DNA of 64,000 nt from Stenotrophomonas maltophilia. Its GTDB lineage: Bacteria > Pseudomonadota > Gammaproteobacteria > Xanthomonadales > Xanthomonadaceae. The position numbers were made by a program, and so were the translations under genes. The notes under the pieces are model-generated. The model saw nothing but the letters and a program-made list of their open reading frames with translations. It searched no databases and was not told the origin of the DNA. This document shows, one piece after another, positions 15,350 to 24,068 of the stretch (the stretch's first letter is position 1; each line of letters opens with the position of its first letter). Location of the stretch: positions 248,001 to 312,000 of the forward strand of contig NZ_NEQV01000004.1 of the NCBI RefSeq assembly GCF_002799245.1, read 5' to 3'.

Positions 15350-15882
15350 TCAAGTGGTTCCCATCACACCTTAAAACCTGAGCGTCCCCGGCCAGGAAAC
15401 ATGGCCGGTCGCGCTGTCGTGCTGCGCATCGAGCCTCGCTGCGCGAGTCTCGCCCCTGACGGGCTTCCATCGTTCCCTCGCTCCGCTCGGCTGACGCCTT
15501 CGGCCCGGCTTCCAGCTTCGGGCCTGCGCGCTTCGCTTGCCGTGCGGTTCGGCACACAAGGGCGGCCGTTGCCATGTTCAGCCGTCTCTCCTGACTCCAT
15601 CACCTTGTCCGCGACCGTAGCCCGCTCCCGTGTGCCGTCAAGGCGCGCAGGGCCGTGTCCTCGGCTGCGCCTGCGGGCCGCACCAACCCTGCGCTTGTCT
15701 CCTTGACGGCCCCCGTCCGCGCGCTCCTTTGGCCGCGGGCGATGAACTCAGGAAAGACGGTGGCAACAGGGCCAACCGGGTTTCTCGTGCCAACCGCACC
15801 GAACAGCCGAAAGGCTGGGCTCCGAATCTAGGAATCCGGTATGCGGTTTGAACAGCAAACCCTTTTCGTCAGGAGAAAGACC
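15350..15882 (+). other. Long GC-rich non-coding leader of the DUF932 gene
   Basis: About 530 bp with no credible gene. It opens with a perfect hairpin (CCGGCCA-GGAAACA-TGGCCGG, 15388-15408). At 15491-15541 it has the recurrent CTGACGCCTTCGGCC...GGCCTGCGCGCTTCGC motif, with GGCCCG/CGGGCC able to pair. Several short frames run through it in both directions but share no start or codon pattern with the backbone genes. It ends at the AGGAGA ribosome site of the DUF932 gene. Confidence 0.55.
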
Positions 15883-16713
15883 ATGCAACTCGCATCCCGT
15901 TTCGCTTCCCGTTCCCCCTCGCTGCGCAGCGATTACCCGCTGTCCGATGACCAGATTCACCGCGTGGCCCCGTCCATCTTCGCCGATGCCCCGCATGAGA
16001 GCCGTTCGCAGCGCTACACCTATATCCCCACCGCCGCCGTGCTGGCCGAGCTTCGCAAAGAAGGGTTCCAGCCCTTCATGGTTTGCCAGACCCGCGTGCG
16101 CGATGAAGGCAAGCGCGAACACACCAAACACATGCTGCGCCTGCGCCACGCCAGCCAGATCAACGGCGCGGAAGCCAATGAGATCGTGTTGTTGAACTCG
16201 CACGATGGCACCAGCAGCTATCAGATGCTGGCCGGCATGTTCCGGTTCGTGTGCAGCAATGGCCTTGTGTGCGGCGACACGGTAGCCGATGTGCGCGTTC
16301 CCCACAAAGGCGACGTTTCCGGGCACGTCATCGAAGGCGCTTACGAAGTCTTGCGCGGCTTCGACCGGGTGAAGGAATCCCGCGATGCCATGCGCGCGAT
16401 CACGCTGGACGAAGGCGAAGCCGAAGTGTTCGCCCGTTCCGCGCTGGCCCTCAAGTACGACCCCACCGACAACAAGCCCGCGCCCATCACCGAATCGCAA
16501 ATCCTGATGCCGCGCCGCTTCGACGACCGCCGCCCGGACTTGTGGAGCGTGTTCAACCGCACCCAGGAAAACCTGACCAAAGGCGGATTGCATGGCCGCA
16601 GCGCCAACGGTCGCCGCCAGCAAACCCGCCCGGTGCAGGGCATTGATTCCGACGTGCGCCTCAATCGCGCCCTCTGGCTGCTGGCCGATGGCATGCGCCA
16701 GTTGAAAGCCTGA
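15883..16713 (+). CDS. DUF932 protein
   Basis: A 276-residue protein of the DUF932 family (phage/plasmid-like proteins, also called LGT_TIGR03299-like). Visible pieces are QRYTYIPTAAVLAELRKEGFQPF, then LRLRHASQ, then GMFRFVCSNGLVCGD, and YDPTDNKPAPITESQILMPRRFDDRRPDLWSVFNRTQENLTKGG split over the last third. The function is unknown; it is regular in Tn4371-type elements just before the ParB gene. Start ATG 15883 has AGGAGA upstream. The stop is 80 bp before the ParB start. Confidence 0.9.
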   Translation: MQLASRFASRSPSLRSDYPLSDDQIHRVAPSIFADAPHESRSQRYTYIPTAAVLAELRKEGFQPFMVCQTRVRDEGKREHTKHMLRLRHASQINGAEANEIVLLNSHDGTSSYQMLAGMFRFVCSNGLVCGDTVADVRVPHKGDVSGHVIEGAYEVLRGFDRVKESRDAMRAITLDEGEAEVFARSALALKYDPTDNKPAPITESQILMPRRFDDRRPDLWSVFNRTQENLTKGGLHGRSANGRRQQTRPVQGIDSDVRLNRALWLLADGMRQLKA

Positions 16714-16793
16714 ATCCCCACGCGGCAGGGGCAGGCAGCAGCCCTTGCCGCTTTCTTCGCTGCTGCATCCCTGAACCGATAGGAGTTGTCACC

Positions 16794-18846
16794 ATGAACG
16801 CCGTTACCCAAACCGAAGCCCGCGCCATCCAAGCCCCTGCGCTGGAAGCAGCCGACCCGACCAAGAACCTGATTCTTGTTTCGCTGTCGCGGCTGGTGTC
16901 GCGCCCGACCGGGCGCAACGTGCGCAAGACCCCGCGCATGTCCATTCCCGAACTCGCCGCCAGCATCCAGCGTGTCGGCCTGCTGCAAAACTTGATCGTC
17001 ATTGCCGCCGCCGATGGCGAGCATTACGAAGTCGTGGCCGGTGGCCGCGTTGAAGCTGCTGGCGAAGAAGCACCGCATCAGCAAGGAATGGGAGGTGCCT
17101 TGCCTGCTGGTAGCCTATGGCACCGCCCGCACGGCCAGCCTCACCGAGAACGTGCAGCGCGAGCAGATGCACCCTGCAGACCAGTTTGAAGCCTTCGCCG
17201 CGCTGGTGGCCGAAGGCCGACCCATCGAGGACATTGCAGCGGATTTTTCCGTCACGCCGCTGGTGGTGCAACGCCGCCTGAAACTCGCCAACGTATCGCC
17301 GCGCCTGCTGGCCGACTACCGCGCCGAAGCCGTCACGCTCGATCAGTTGATGGCCCTTGCCATCACCGACGACCACGCCGCGCAGGAAAGCGCCTTCTAC
17401 GACGCGCTGACATGGCAGCGCAACCCGCACAACCTGCGCGACCGCCTGACAGAACGCGAAATCGACGCCTACCGGCATCCGCTGGTGCGCTTTGTCGGGC
17501 TGGACACCTACGAGCAGGAAGGCGGCGGCATCCGCCGCGACCTGTTCGCGGAAGGCGACAAGGGCGTGTATCTGACCGATGCCGCGCTGCTGGAACGGCT
17601 GGCGCAAGACAAGCTGGAAGGCATCGCCGCCGAGGTGCAGGCCGAAGGCTGGGCGTGGGTGGATGCCACGCCGGGCATGACCCATGCCGACCTGCAAGCC
17701 TTTCAGCGTGCGCCGAGGGAACGCCGCAGCCCGAACAAGCGCGACGCACAGCGCATCGAGAAGCTGCAAACCAAGATGCACGAACTGGCCGAAGCCGTGG
17801 ATGCCGCGCTGGACGACGAGGACGAAGAAAAGGCCGATGCCTTGCAGGAGGAAGGCGAACGCCTGGGCGAGCAGTTGCAGGCGCTGGAAGATGGCTTGCT
17901 GGACTATGCGGCCAACGTGAAGGCCGCAGCCGGTGCCATCGTCAGCATCGACCGCGACGGGCAGGCCGTGATTCATCGCGGACTGCTGCGCGAAGCCGAG
18001 GCCAAGGCACTGCGCACGCTGGAACGGCTGCGGCAGGGTTTCAGCAGCGAAGGCGAAGCCGACAACGACGACGAAGGCGAGGAAGCGGACAACGCACCCA
18101 AGACCGCCGCCATGTCCGACCGACTGGCGCAGCGGTTGAGCGCCCACCGCACCGCCGCGCTGCAAATCGAAGTCGCCCGGCATCCGCAGGTGGCGTTGGC
18201 CGCGCTGGTGCATGGCATGGTGCAGACCGTCTTGCAGGAAAGCTACTACGGCCACGATCTGCCGCTGGGTGTGAGCCTGAAACTGCAAGACCGGCTGGAA
18301 AGCCTTGCCCCGGACGTGTCGGAATCGCCTGCCGCCGTGGCGCTGCGCACCTTGCAGGAAGTCGCCGGTGAAGCCTTGCCGGAGGACCGCGCCGAACTGT
18401 TCGCCTTGCTGCTGGCGAAGTCGCAGGATGAACTGGTGCGGCTGCTGGCCGTGTGCGTGGCTTCCACGGTGGACGTGGTGACACCTCGCACCACGGCGCA
18501 GCAACCCGGCGCGGAACTGGCGCAGGCCGTGGGGCTGGACATGGCCGCATGGTGGAGGCCGACCGCCGAAGGTTATTTCCGCCACATCGCCAAGCCCGCG
18601 ATTCTGGAAGCCGTGGAGCAGTATGCCCCGGCGCACGTCACCCGGCTGGCGAAGTTGAAGAAGGCCGACATTGCCAGCGAAGCCGAACGGCTGGCCGATG
18701 GCACCGGCTGGATGCCCGCCATCTTCGCCGCTGAAGCCACGCAGCAGAACGCGCAGGAGGTGATGACGGACGAGGCAGCAGAAGCACCGGAGGAAGCCGC
18801 CGCCGTGGCGGATGAACAGCCGCAGGCCGAGGCACTGGCCGCGTGA
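16794..18846 (+). pseudogene. parB: Frameshifted ParB partition/nuclease-like protein
   Basis: Residues 1-84 (MNAVTQTEARAI to YEVVAGGR) read from ATG 16794, and the rest (ALKLLAKKHRISKEWEVPCLL to the end at 18846) is in another frame. The break is at about 17040-17050, at the ParB box where family members read GGRRLAALKLL. An 11-bp deletion between short GGCC repeats (GGTGGCC then GCGTTG) would both remove RRL and shift the frame as seen. The rest has the ParB helix-turn-helix region (about 17160-17300) and a long acidic linker. The intact protein would be about 685 residues. An ATG at 17002 could start the second frame but lacks the N-terminal domain. Confidence 0.82.
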
Positions 18847-18907
18847 CCTTGCACCACAGATAGCGCCCCGGTTCCGGCCGGGGCGCTTCATGCCGAGGAT
18901 TCCCCCC

Positions 18908-19117
18908 ATGAGCCACGACACCACGAACCGCCCCCGCATGGCCGCAACCTATGCTCCCGGCACGGTACGCGCCCGCCGCTGGCAAGGCGATGGCGACGTG
19001 CGCGGCTACCGTCCGCCTCGCGGCTGGACTGCCCGCGCCGACCTGACAGACCTGCATCCCATCACCGGCCGCGCCTTGCCGCGTGCCGTGTGGTGGATCA
19101 TCGAAACCAAGGAATAG
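18908..19117 (+). CDS. Small basic ICE protein, unknown function
   Basis: A 69-residue Arg/Trp-rich protein (MSHDTTNRPRMAATY, then RARRWQGDGDVRGYRPPRGW, ending AVWWIIETKE). It lies 61 bp after parB on the same strand, and the upstream CCGGTTCCGGCCGGGGCG hairpin-like stretch may separate the two. No domain is recognised. Similar short proteins stand at this place in related elements as far as I recall. A hairpin array follows directly. Confidence 0.55.
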   Translation: MSHDTTNRPRMAATYAPGTVRARRWQGDGDVRGYRPPRGWTARADLTDLHPITGRALPRAVWWIIETKE

Positions 19118-19124
19118 CGATCAG

Positions 19125-19354
19125 CACCGGCCCCAAGCCGTTCCGCCTTGGGGCCGGTGGTCAAAAATCCGGGCGCGGCGGTGGCCGCGCCCGGTTCCAA
19201 CGTCCAAAGCAAAATCGCCCCTTCACCGCCTTCGGTCAGGCAGCGAAGGGGCCGCGCACAAGTGGCCTTGTGCGCGAGGAACGGCCAAGGCTCGCAATGC
19301 GGCTGCGCTACGCGCCGCGATGTGCCAGATAACGCCCCGCCACAACGGCGGGGC
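19125..19354. repeat. Array of five consecutive perfect hairpins
   Basis: Five inverted repeats with no mismatch follow each other within 230 bp. Stems are 13 bp (19125-19137/19147-19159), 11 bp (19169-19179/19184-19194), 8 bp (19217-19224/19245-19252, with a nested ACCG/CGGT), 10 bp (19253-19262/19267-19276) and 8 bp (19334-19341/19347-19354). None has a T tract. No gene fits in this stretch. It could be a complex terminator, a protein-binding region or a single-strand initiation site. Confidence 0.7.
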
Positions 19355-19401
19355 TTGTGGAGCTATGCGATCACACGGATGTTCTCAATCCCGTCGGTCA
19401 T

Positions 19402-19788
19402 TCAGACCCACACATCGTTTTGTGCCGTCCGCGCTCCTGTTGTGTCTCCTGTATTGAGCACGCCGCGCGGCTCGATCAGCATCAGCTTCACCTCATGCTC
19501 CGCATAAGGTTTGTGCTCCACCCCTTTGGGGACGACATACAACTCGCCCTGCCGAAGCAAGACACTGCCATCGCGGAAGTCGATGCGCAGTTCACCATCG
19601 AGCACGAGAAAGGCTTCGTCAGTGTCGGCATGAACGTGCCAGATGAAATCACCTTCCAAGCGAACGATCTTGAACTGGTAGTCGTTCATCTCGGCCACGA
19701 CCTTGGGTGTCCACTGCTCACTGAACAGGGTGAATTTATGCGCGAAGTTGATGGCGTTGTAACGGCCTTTGCTGTGTGCCTGCGTCAT
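19402..19788 (-). CDS. Cupin-domain protein
   Basis: A 128-residue single-domain cupin. The two cupin motifs are visible as WHVHADTDEAFLVLDGEL (with the metal-binding His-x-His and Glu) and, further on, GELYVVPKGVEHKPYAEHEV with the last His. Such small cupins are metal-binding isomerases, dioxygenases or sensors; the substrate is unknown. ATG 19788 is preceded by AGGA at a good distance; the frame continues to 19821 without a better start. It lies 88 bp downstream of the AraC-type gene on the same strand, so the two are probably one small operon. Confidence 0.82.
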   Translation of the reverse strand: MTQAHSKGRYNAINFAHKFTLFSEQWTPKVVAEMNDYQFKIVRLEGDFIWHVHADTDEAFLVLDGELRIDFRDGSVLLRQGELYVVPKGVEHKPYAEHEVKLMLIEPRGVLNTGDTTGARTAQNDVWV

Positions 19789-19876
19789 GCTGGAATCCTG
19801 ATGGAAACTCGAAATCAGCATGCTAAAGATGCCCCCTTGAAGGGTCTTGTGCGATCGTGCAGGTGATGGCCTGGAG

Positions 19877-20692
19877 CTATCTGGGCTGTTTGATGCGTTT
19901 CAGCCATCTCGCCGGTGGAACGCCATAGGCAGACGTGAACTGGCGTGCCATGTGGCTTTGGTCGAAGAAACCTGCCATCAGCGCCGCATCGGCGATGGAC
20001 TGCCCCGACAGCATCAACCGCCGGGCGCAATCCAGGCGGCGCATGCTCAGGTAGCGATAGGGACTGGTGCCATAGAGCGCCCGGAAATCCCGGCATAGTT
20101 GCCAGCGATCCAATCCGCTGGCCTCGGCCAATACATCCAGCGTGATGGTTTGTTCCATCGCTTCATGGATAAAGGCACGAGCGCGTTCCACCGCTATGAA
20201 ATCAGGATGGCGCCGGATGCGGCGCTGCCCTGCAACAGCAACCAAGGCATGTGCCAGATCGTACAGCGCATCGGTTTCTTCCATCGGGTCAATGCCGCTG
20301 TCCATGTCCTGCAATAACGGTTCGATCGCCGCTTGAAGTCGTGGGTCGCTGGACAAGCCACCTTCAATAAACGGTAGCGGCTTGCCGCCGAGAATCTGCT
20401 GGATCAAGGAAGGCTCGATATACGCCATCCGGTAATGAAATCCTGCTTCAGTGCCGGCTTCTCCATCATGGATTTCATCGGGGTGAAGCACCAGAATGGT
20501 TCCGGGCAGGCTATGGCGCTGGGCACGGCGATATTGAAAACTCTGCACACCCGCCAAGGTGCGGCCGATGGCATACGTGTCGTGCCGGTGCGGGGTATAG
20601 CCATGACCACCGAAGTAGGCTTCGATGCGCTCGATCTTTCCTGGTCGAGTGGCGTGTTGAACCCAGTCGTGAGGTGTTGTTGTTTTGGCCAT
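19877..20692 (-). CDS. AraC-family regulator
   Basis: A 271-residue regulator. The N-terminal half is a cupin-like AraC sensor domain (HGYTPHRHDTYAIGRTLAGVQSFQYRR, then LPGTILVLHPDEIHDGEAGTEAGFHYRMAYI in adjoining stretches). The C-terminal hundred residues carry the double helix-turn-helix (LAEASGLDRWQLCRDFRALYG and IADAALMAGFFDQSHMARQFTSAYG). ATG 20692 is chosen; ATG 20716, eight codons upstream, is also possible. It presumably controls the downstream cupin gene. The pair sits as cargo between the parB region and DUF736. Confidence 0.85.
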   Translation of the reverse strand: MAKTTTPHDWVQHATRPGKIERIEAYFGGHGYTPHRHDTYAIGRTLAGVQSFQYRRAQRHSLPGTILVLHPDEIHDGEAGTEAGFHYRMAYIEPSLIQQILGGKPLPFIEGGLSSDPRLQAAIEPLLQDMDSGIDPMEETDALYDLAHALVAVAGQRRIRRHPDFIAVERARAFIHEAMEQTITLDVLAEASGLDRWQLCRDFRALYGTSPYRYLSMRRLDCARRLMLSGQSIADAALMAGFFDQSHMARQFTSAYGVPPARWLKRIKQPR

Positions 20693-20789
20693 TTTCCCAG
20701 CATAGAAACGCTGCATGACAGCAGGTCGGCATACAGAATCTCAATCGTACTTCTCCGCAAGTGCTTGCGGGTAGAAAAACTCACACATT

Positions 20790-21494
20790 GACTGCCACTT
20801 GGCTTGATCGTGTCGGCGTTTCCGCCGCCGGGCTTTCGGGCTTCGCCCCATGTCGCCAATGGCGTCATGGCCATCCGGCTTCAATCCCTCACGCCTTCGC
20901 GCCTGTGGCGCTGCGCGCTCCGCTTGCGGGGAAAGCGGCGCCCCGCCGCAATGAGGGGCTTGTGGGGCTACGCCCCGGCTTGCTGCGGCAGGTTGCACGA
21001 AAGCGTGCCGTCCTCGACGCTGGCGGTTCGTTATCCACACGTCACGAAGCACGGTTCACCGACACGCCGCCCGGCCTCGCTATGGAGCTTCCACGCCACG
21101 CCTCAAGCACGTTGCCGCCTGCGGCGGCAAGGGGCGTTCTCGCCTTGTCGTTGGTGGTCGGCCTTGCCCGCGTCAGGGAACGAGCCAGTAAAGCCGTCAC
21201 GCGGGGATGCCGAGTCGGCCATGTCTCCATGCGGGACAGGGCGGCCTTTGCGTCCTTGTCTTGTTGTGAATCCTGGCGAGGGCGCGGCTGCGCCTTGGGC
21301 GTCATGGCCGCAACCTTCCAGCGAAAACAATTTCCCCTGCGCTGCGCGCATTCCTCGCGGGACAAATTCTTTTCGCTTCCAGGTTCTCCACTACGTTTCG
21401 ACCGCAAGCGGTGCGGCCCGCCCATCCCCCGCCGGCCGGATCACAACAAGGACGCAATGGCGCGACCTTGTTCAACCCGAAATGAGAAATCATC
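20790..21494 (+). other. Long GC-rich non-coding leader of the DUF736 gene
   Basis: About 700 bp between the divergent AraC gene and DUF736. The first part (20810-20935) repeats, with changes, the block at 9028-9150. It contains the motif CTCACGCCTTCGCGCC...GGCGCTGCGCGCT at 20888-20928 with a GCGCC-TGT-GGCGC hairpin. Open frames of 200-260 codons cross it on both strands but have no ribosome site and overlap each other, so I treat them as products of GC-rich composition. Confidence 0.5.
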
Positions 21495-21809
21495 ATGGCT
21501 AACATCGGCACCTTCACCGCTCAGAACGACGGCTTCACCGGCACGCTCCGCACCCTGACGCTCAACGTCAAGGTCAAGCTGGTTCCCAACGACAAGGGCG
21601 ACAGCGAGAACGCCCCCGACTTCCGCGTACAGGCAGCGGGCCACGACATCGGCGCGGCGTGGAAGAAGACCAGCGAAGCCCAGCGAGATTACTTGTCCGT
21701 GACCCTGGACGATCCTTCGTTCCCGGCAACGGTCTATGCCCGCCTGATCGAAGGCGAGGACGGCACGCACGACCTGATCTGGTCGCGCAGCAAGCCCAAG
21801 GCGGCCTGA
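21495..21809 (+). CDS. DUF736 protein
   Basis: A 104-residue protein that matches DUF736 from end to end: [30 protein letters not shown], then [21 protein letters not shown] and [23 protein letters not shown]736 proteins are small, probably beta-rich, of unknown function, and very common in conjugative elements and plasmids. The ATG has no strong purine-rich site in the nearest bases (CATC before it), but GAGAAA stands about 10 upstream. The gene is followed by a hairpin at 21823. Confidence 0.93.
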   Translation: MANIGTFTAQNDGFTGTLRTLTLNVKVKLVPNDKGDSENAPDFRVQAAGHDIGAAWKKTSEAQRDYLSVTLDDPSFPATVYARLIEGEDGTHDLIWSRSKPKAA

Positions 21810-21822
21810 CGGCCGCCCACCA

Positions 21823-21846
21823 CGCCCCGCCCATTGCGGCGGGGCG
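21823..21846. terminator. Hairpin between DUF736 and the convergent Xre gene
   Basis: A 9-bp perfect stem (CGCCCCGCC at 21823-21831, GGCGGGGCG at 21838-21846) with a 6-base loop. It stands between two converging genes and could end transcription from both sides, though there is no T run. Confidence 0.5.
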
Positions 21847-21879
21847 CGGTGCTGCTGACGCAGCACGTCACGCACGCGC

Positions 21880-22215
21880 CTACGGCGCGTCGCGTTCCTT
21901 CAAGACAGCCTCAAGCTCCCGGCGCACCTGCGCCAGAAGCTGCTCGGTCTTGCGCGTGCTGTCGCCGGCGTAGGCCAGCGTCAGCAACGTGAGCGGATGC
22001 ACTTCCATGACCTCGCACAGCTCGGTCAGCTTGTGCATGGTCGGGCTTTTCTGGTCGCGCTCCAGCGAACTCAAATAGGTGCGACTGGACACGTCGGAGA
22101 ACGCTTCCTGGCTCAAGCCGCGCGCTTTCCTGACCGTCCGTATCGCCTTCGCCAATGAGTTCTTCGCTGCCACCAATGGTTTTCCCTGAAAAACCAAGAT
22201 GACAGCCGATTGCAC
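21880..22215 (-). CDS. Xre-family transcriptional regulator
   Basis: Up to 111 residues. A central helix-turn-helix (LAKAIRTVRKARGLSQEAFSD, then SSRTYLSSLERDQKSPTMHKL) is followed by a short helix with VHPLTLLTLAYAG and a charged coiled C-terminus. The longest frame begins at a GTG (22215); a second GTG at 22173 (VAAKNSLAK) has AGGGA upstream and may be the true start. It is divergent from the DUF2958 leader, and the AT-rich GCTACAATCTATAG region at 22224-22238 may be the shared promoter. It probably represses element genes, but the target is unknown. Confidence 0.8.
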   Translation of the reverse strand: MQSAVILVFQGKPLVAAKNSLAKAIRTVRKARGLSQEAFSDVSSRTYLSSLERDQKSPTMHKLTELCEVMEVHPLTLLTLAYAGDSTRKTEQLLAQVRRELEAVLKERDAP

Positions 22216-22239
22216 CCTATAGGGCTACAATCTATAGTG

Positions 22240-22491
22240 TTCATTTGGTGGTGTTTATTTCCGCATTCGTGCCTTTACGGGAATCCGTATCTACGGATTC
22301 CAACAGAACCGGGGAATCGCATCCGTGTCTTTCCGGCTTCCTACAATTCCGCTTTTGCGCTTGCGTTCTTCCAAGGATGCGATGGCTTGCGCATCCGTGC
22401 TTGCGCACGAAAGCACGGAGACGGTTTGGCGGTTCCGTGCTTCGACGCACAAGCGCATCCGCGCATCCTCGGTTTCGTGGAGGTTCCGGCC
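22240..22491 (+). other. Structured leader of the second DUF2958 gene
   Basis: The 250-bp stretch contains at least three hairpins: GGAATCCGT-ATCT-ACGGATTCC (22280-22301), GGATGCG/CGCATCC (near 22376-22397) and AAGCACGGA/TCCGTGCTT (near 22412-22443). It is not the same sequence as the three-copy leader but has the same position and hairpin-rich style. No credible gene is present. Confidence 0.5.
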
Positions 22492-22842
22492 ATGACCCTG
22501 CCACTTGTCACCGCTGACGAACACACCCGGCTGCTCGCCCACGGAGCGGCGCTCGCCGCTGGCCAGCACCTCGACCCGCTGCCCGTGGTGCGGCTGTTCA
22601 CCCCCGACGCGCATGTGACCTGGCTGCTGGTGTCACTCGACCCTGCGGATGACGACACGGCCTACGGGCTGATCGACCTCGGTATCGGGATGCCCTCGCT
22701 GGGCACGGTCAAGCTTTCCGACCTGGCCGGCATCGTCGGCCCGCACAAGCTGCCGGTGCGGCGGGATCGGTATTTCCAGGCGCTGCGCCCGCTGTCGGAG
22801 TACGTCCGGCTGGCGCAGGAGAACGGCGCGATCACGGACTGA
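22492..22842 (+). CDS. DUF2958 protein (second copy)
   Basis: A 116-residue protein, MTLPLVTADEHTRLLAHGA, then VVRLFTPDAHVTWLLVSLDPADDD and LIDLGIGMPSLGTVKLSDLAGI. It is a paralogue of the protein at 14591, which shares the same LFTPDA...WLL and LGxGxPxLG elements. Unlike that copy, this one has a normal ATG with GGAGG about 10 bases upstream. Function unknown; part of the conserved ICE backbone. Confidence 0.88.
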   Translation: MTLPLVTADEHTRLLAHGAALAAGQHLDPLPVVRLFTPDAHVTWLLVSLDPADDDTAYGLIDLGIGMPSLGTVKLSDLAGIVGPHKLPVRRDRYFQALRPLSEYVRLAQENGAITD

Positions 22843-22951
22843 TAAAGGCCAGCGCAGCCCGGCCAGCCGGGGCGCATTGTGACTATTTCGGTCTTACCCA
22901 AGACCGTACAGGTCTGAATCCGCATGCTTGCACCGAAGCGGTGCATTCGAG

Positions 22952-23131
22952 ATGCAAACAGTCATGATGCCGGCCGCCGGCTGCGGCACGGTGTCCAATG
23001 CCGCGCGCCATTTGCAGGCGGCGCAGCCGTCGCATTCAGACGATTTCAGTCATGCACCGGAGCGAATCCGTCTTGGCACCAGCAGTTACAGCGTACCCCG
23101 ATTCGATGACGACCTGATGGCGTTTCGATAG
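22952..23131 (+). CDS. Possible small ICE protein
   Basis: A 59-residue frame (MQTVMMPAAGCGTVSN, ending VPRFDDDLMAFR). It lies between DUF2958 and the DUF2285 protein where related elements often show a short gene. The start has no clear ribosome site, and no domain is recognised. It fits the local strand and spacing but could be chance in this GC-rich region. Confidence 0.35.
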   Translation: MQTVMMPAAGCGTVSNAARHLQAAQPSHSDDFSHAPERIRLGTSSYSVPRFDDDLMAFR

Positions 23132-23185
23132 CTCCCGCACGGCGGAATCCGTGGCGACGCATCCCAAGAACAGGGAGGTCTTGCC

Positions 23186-23956
23186 ATGACTGATCGTAGC
23201 GCCGAACACTGGTATCCGACAGCGGCCTATCTCTACGTCCTGCACCTGGATGGCCCCGCGCTGGCTTGGGAATACCTGCGCCGAAACCCCGGCTACCGCC
23301 GCGACTGGCTGCGCCGTCGCCGGCGGCCGGACGCGGCGCAGGCTTGGGGCCTGCGCCTGCTGGAAGATCCCGCCCTGGATGCGCGCGACGCGCATCCAGC
23401 CTGGTTCCCCGACCATGAGGCCGTGGTGGTGCTCTACCCGGATGACGACCCACCGCCCGAAGCCTACGCCTTCGAGTTCTGGCGCGTGCCTGGCCGCAAG
23501 CACTTAATCCACGACGGCAAGCGCCTGGTGCTCGTCTCGCACTGGCCCGGCTGCTGCATGCGGCTCGCGCTCGCGCCCGGCCTGGAAGACGGCATGGCCT
23601 ACCTGTACGCCACCCGTGCCTGCGCCGCGCCCTGCGCGCGCTATCGCACGCTGGCGGCCGAGCTGGATGCACTGTCGGCCGCGACCGTCGCCGCACCTAT
23701 GGCGACGGCCCGCTCACGGCCCACACCGGCCGCGGTGCTGGAACTGCACACCTTGCAGGCGCTCGACGCGACCCTGGCGGGTGCATCCTTGCGCGAAGTC
23801 GCCGAAGGGCTGTTCGGCGCGGATGCAGTCGTGACCGACTGGCACAAGGACAGCGCCTTGCGTGCCCGCGTGCGGCGGCTGGTACGGCGTGGCGAGGCGC
23901 TGATGCGCGGCGGCTATCGCAGTCTGGCGCAGCTCCCGCCAGTTGCATCGCAGTAA
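23186..23956 (+). CDS. DUF6499/DUF2285 putative transcriptional regulator
   Basis: A 256-residue protein of two parts. The N-terminal part (WYPTAAYLYVLHLDGPALAWEYLRRNPGYRRDW) is the DUF6499 pattern. The C-terminal part (LHTLQALDATLAGASLREVAEGLFG, then LRARVRRLVRRGEALMRGGYRSL) is DUF2285, which resembles a helix-turn-helix DNA-binding domain. It is a standard backbone protein of Tn4371-like elements between DUF2958 and the AlpA-like gene. A regulatory role is suggested by the fold only. The ATG at 23186 is preceded by GGGAGG. Confidence 0.9.
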   Translation: MTDRSAEHWYPTAAYLYVLHLDGPALAWEYLRRNPGYRRDWLRRRRRPDAAQAWGLRLLEDPALDARDAHPAWFPDHEAVVVLYPDDDPPPEAYAFEFWRVPGRKHLIHDGKRLVLVSHWPGCCMRLALAPGLEDGMAYLYATRACAAPCARYRTLAAELDALSAATVAAPMATARSRPTPAAVLELHTLQALDATLAGASLREVAEGLFGADAVVTDWHKDSALRARVRRLVRRGEALMRGGYRSLAQLPPVASQ

Positions 23957-24068
23957 GGGGGGACGTTTTGCAGTCCCTGCAATTCGTCCCTTAGCAAGAA
24001 GCCTCGCTTTCTTGAAAGTGCCTCTATCCGGCCGCGTGGTGTGGCCGGGCTTGATGGAGGTACTTCCC

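Noticed and set aside
16999-18939. A 646-codon open frame on the minus strand opposite parB
   Set aside because: It is a shadow of the GC-rich parB codons; the sequence is His/Gly/Gln-rich with no domain, and the plus strand has the clear ParB protein.
20804-21502. Frames of 230-265 codons in the DUF736 leader
   Set aside because: Two overlapping frames in the same direction with no ribosome sites; the region resembles the other non-coding leaders.
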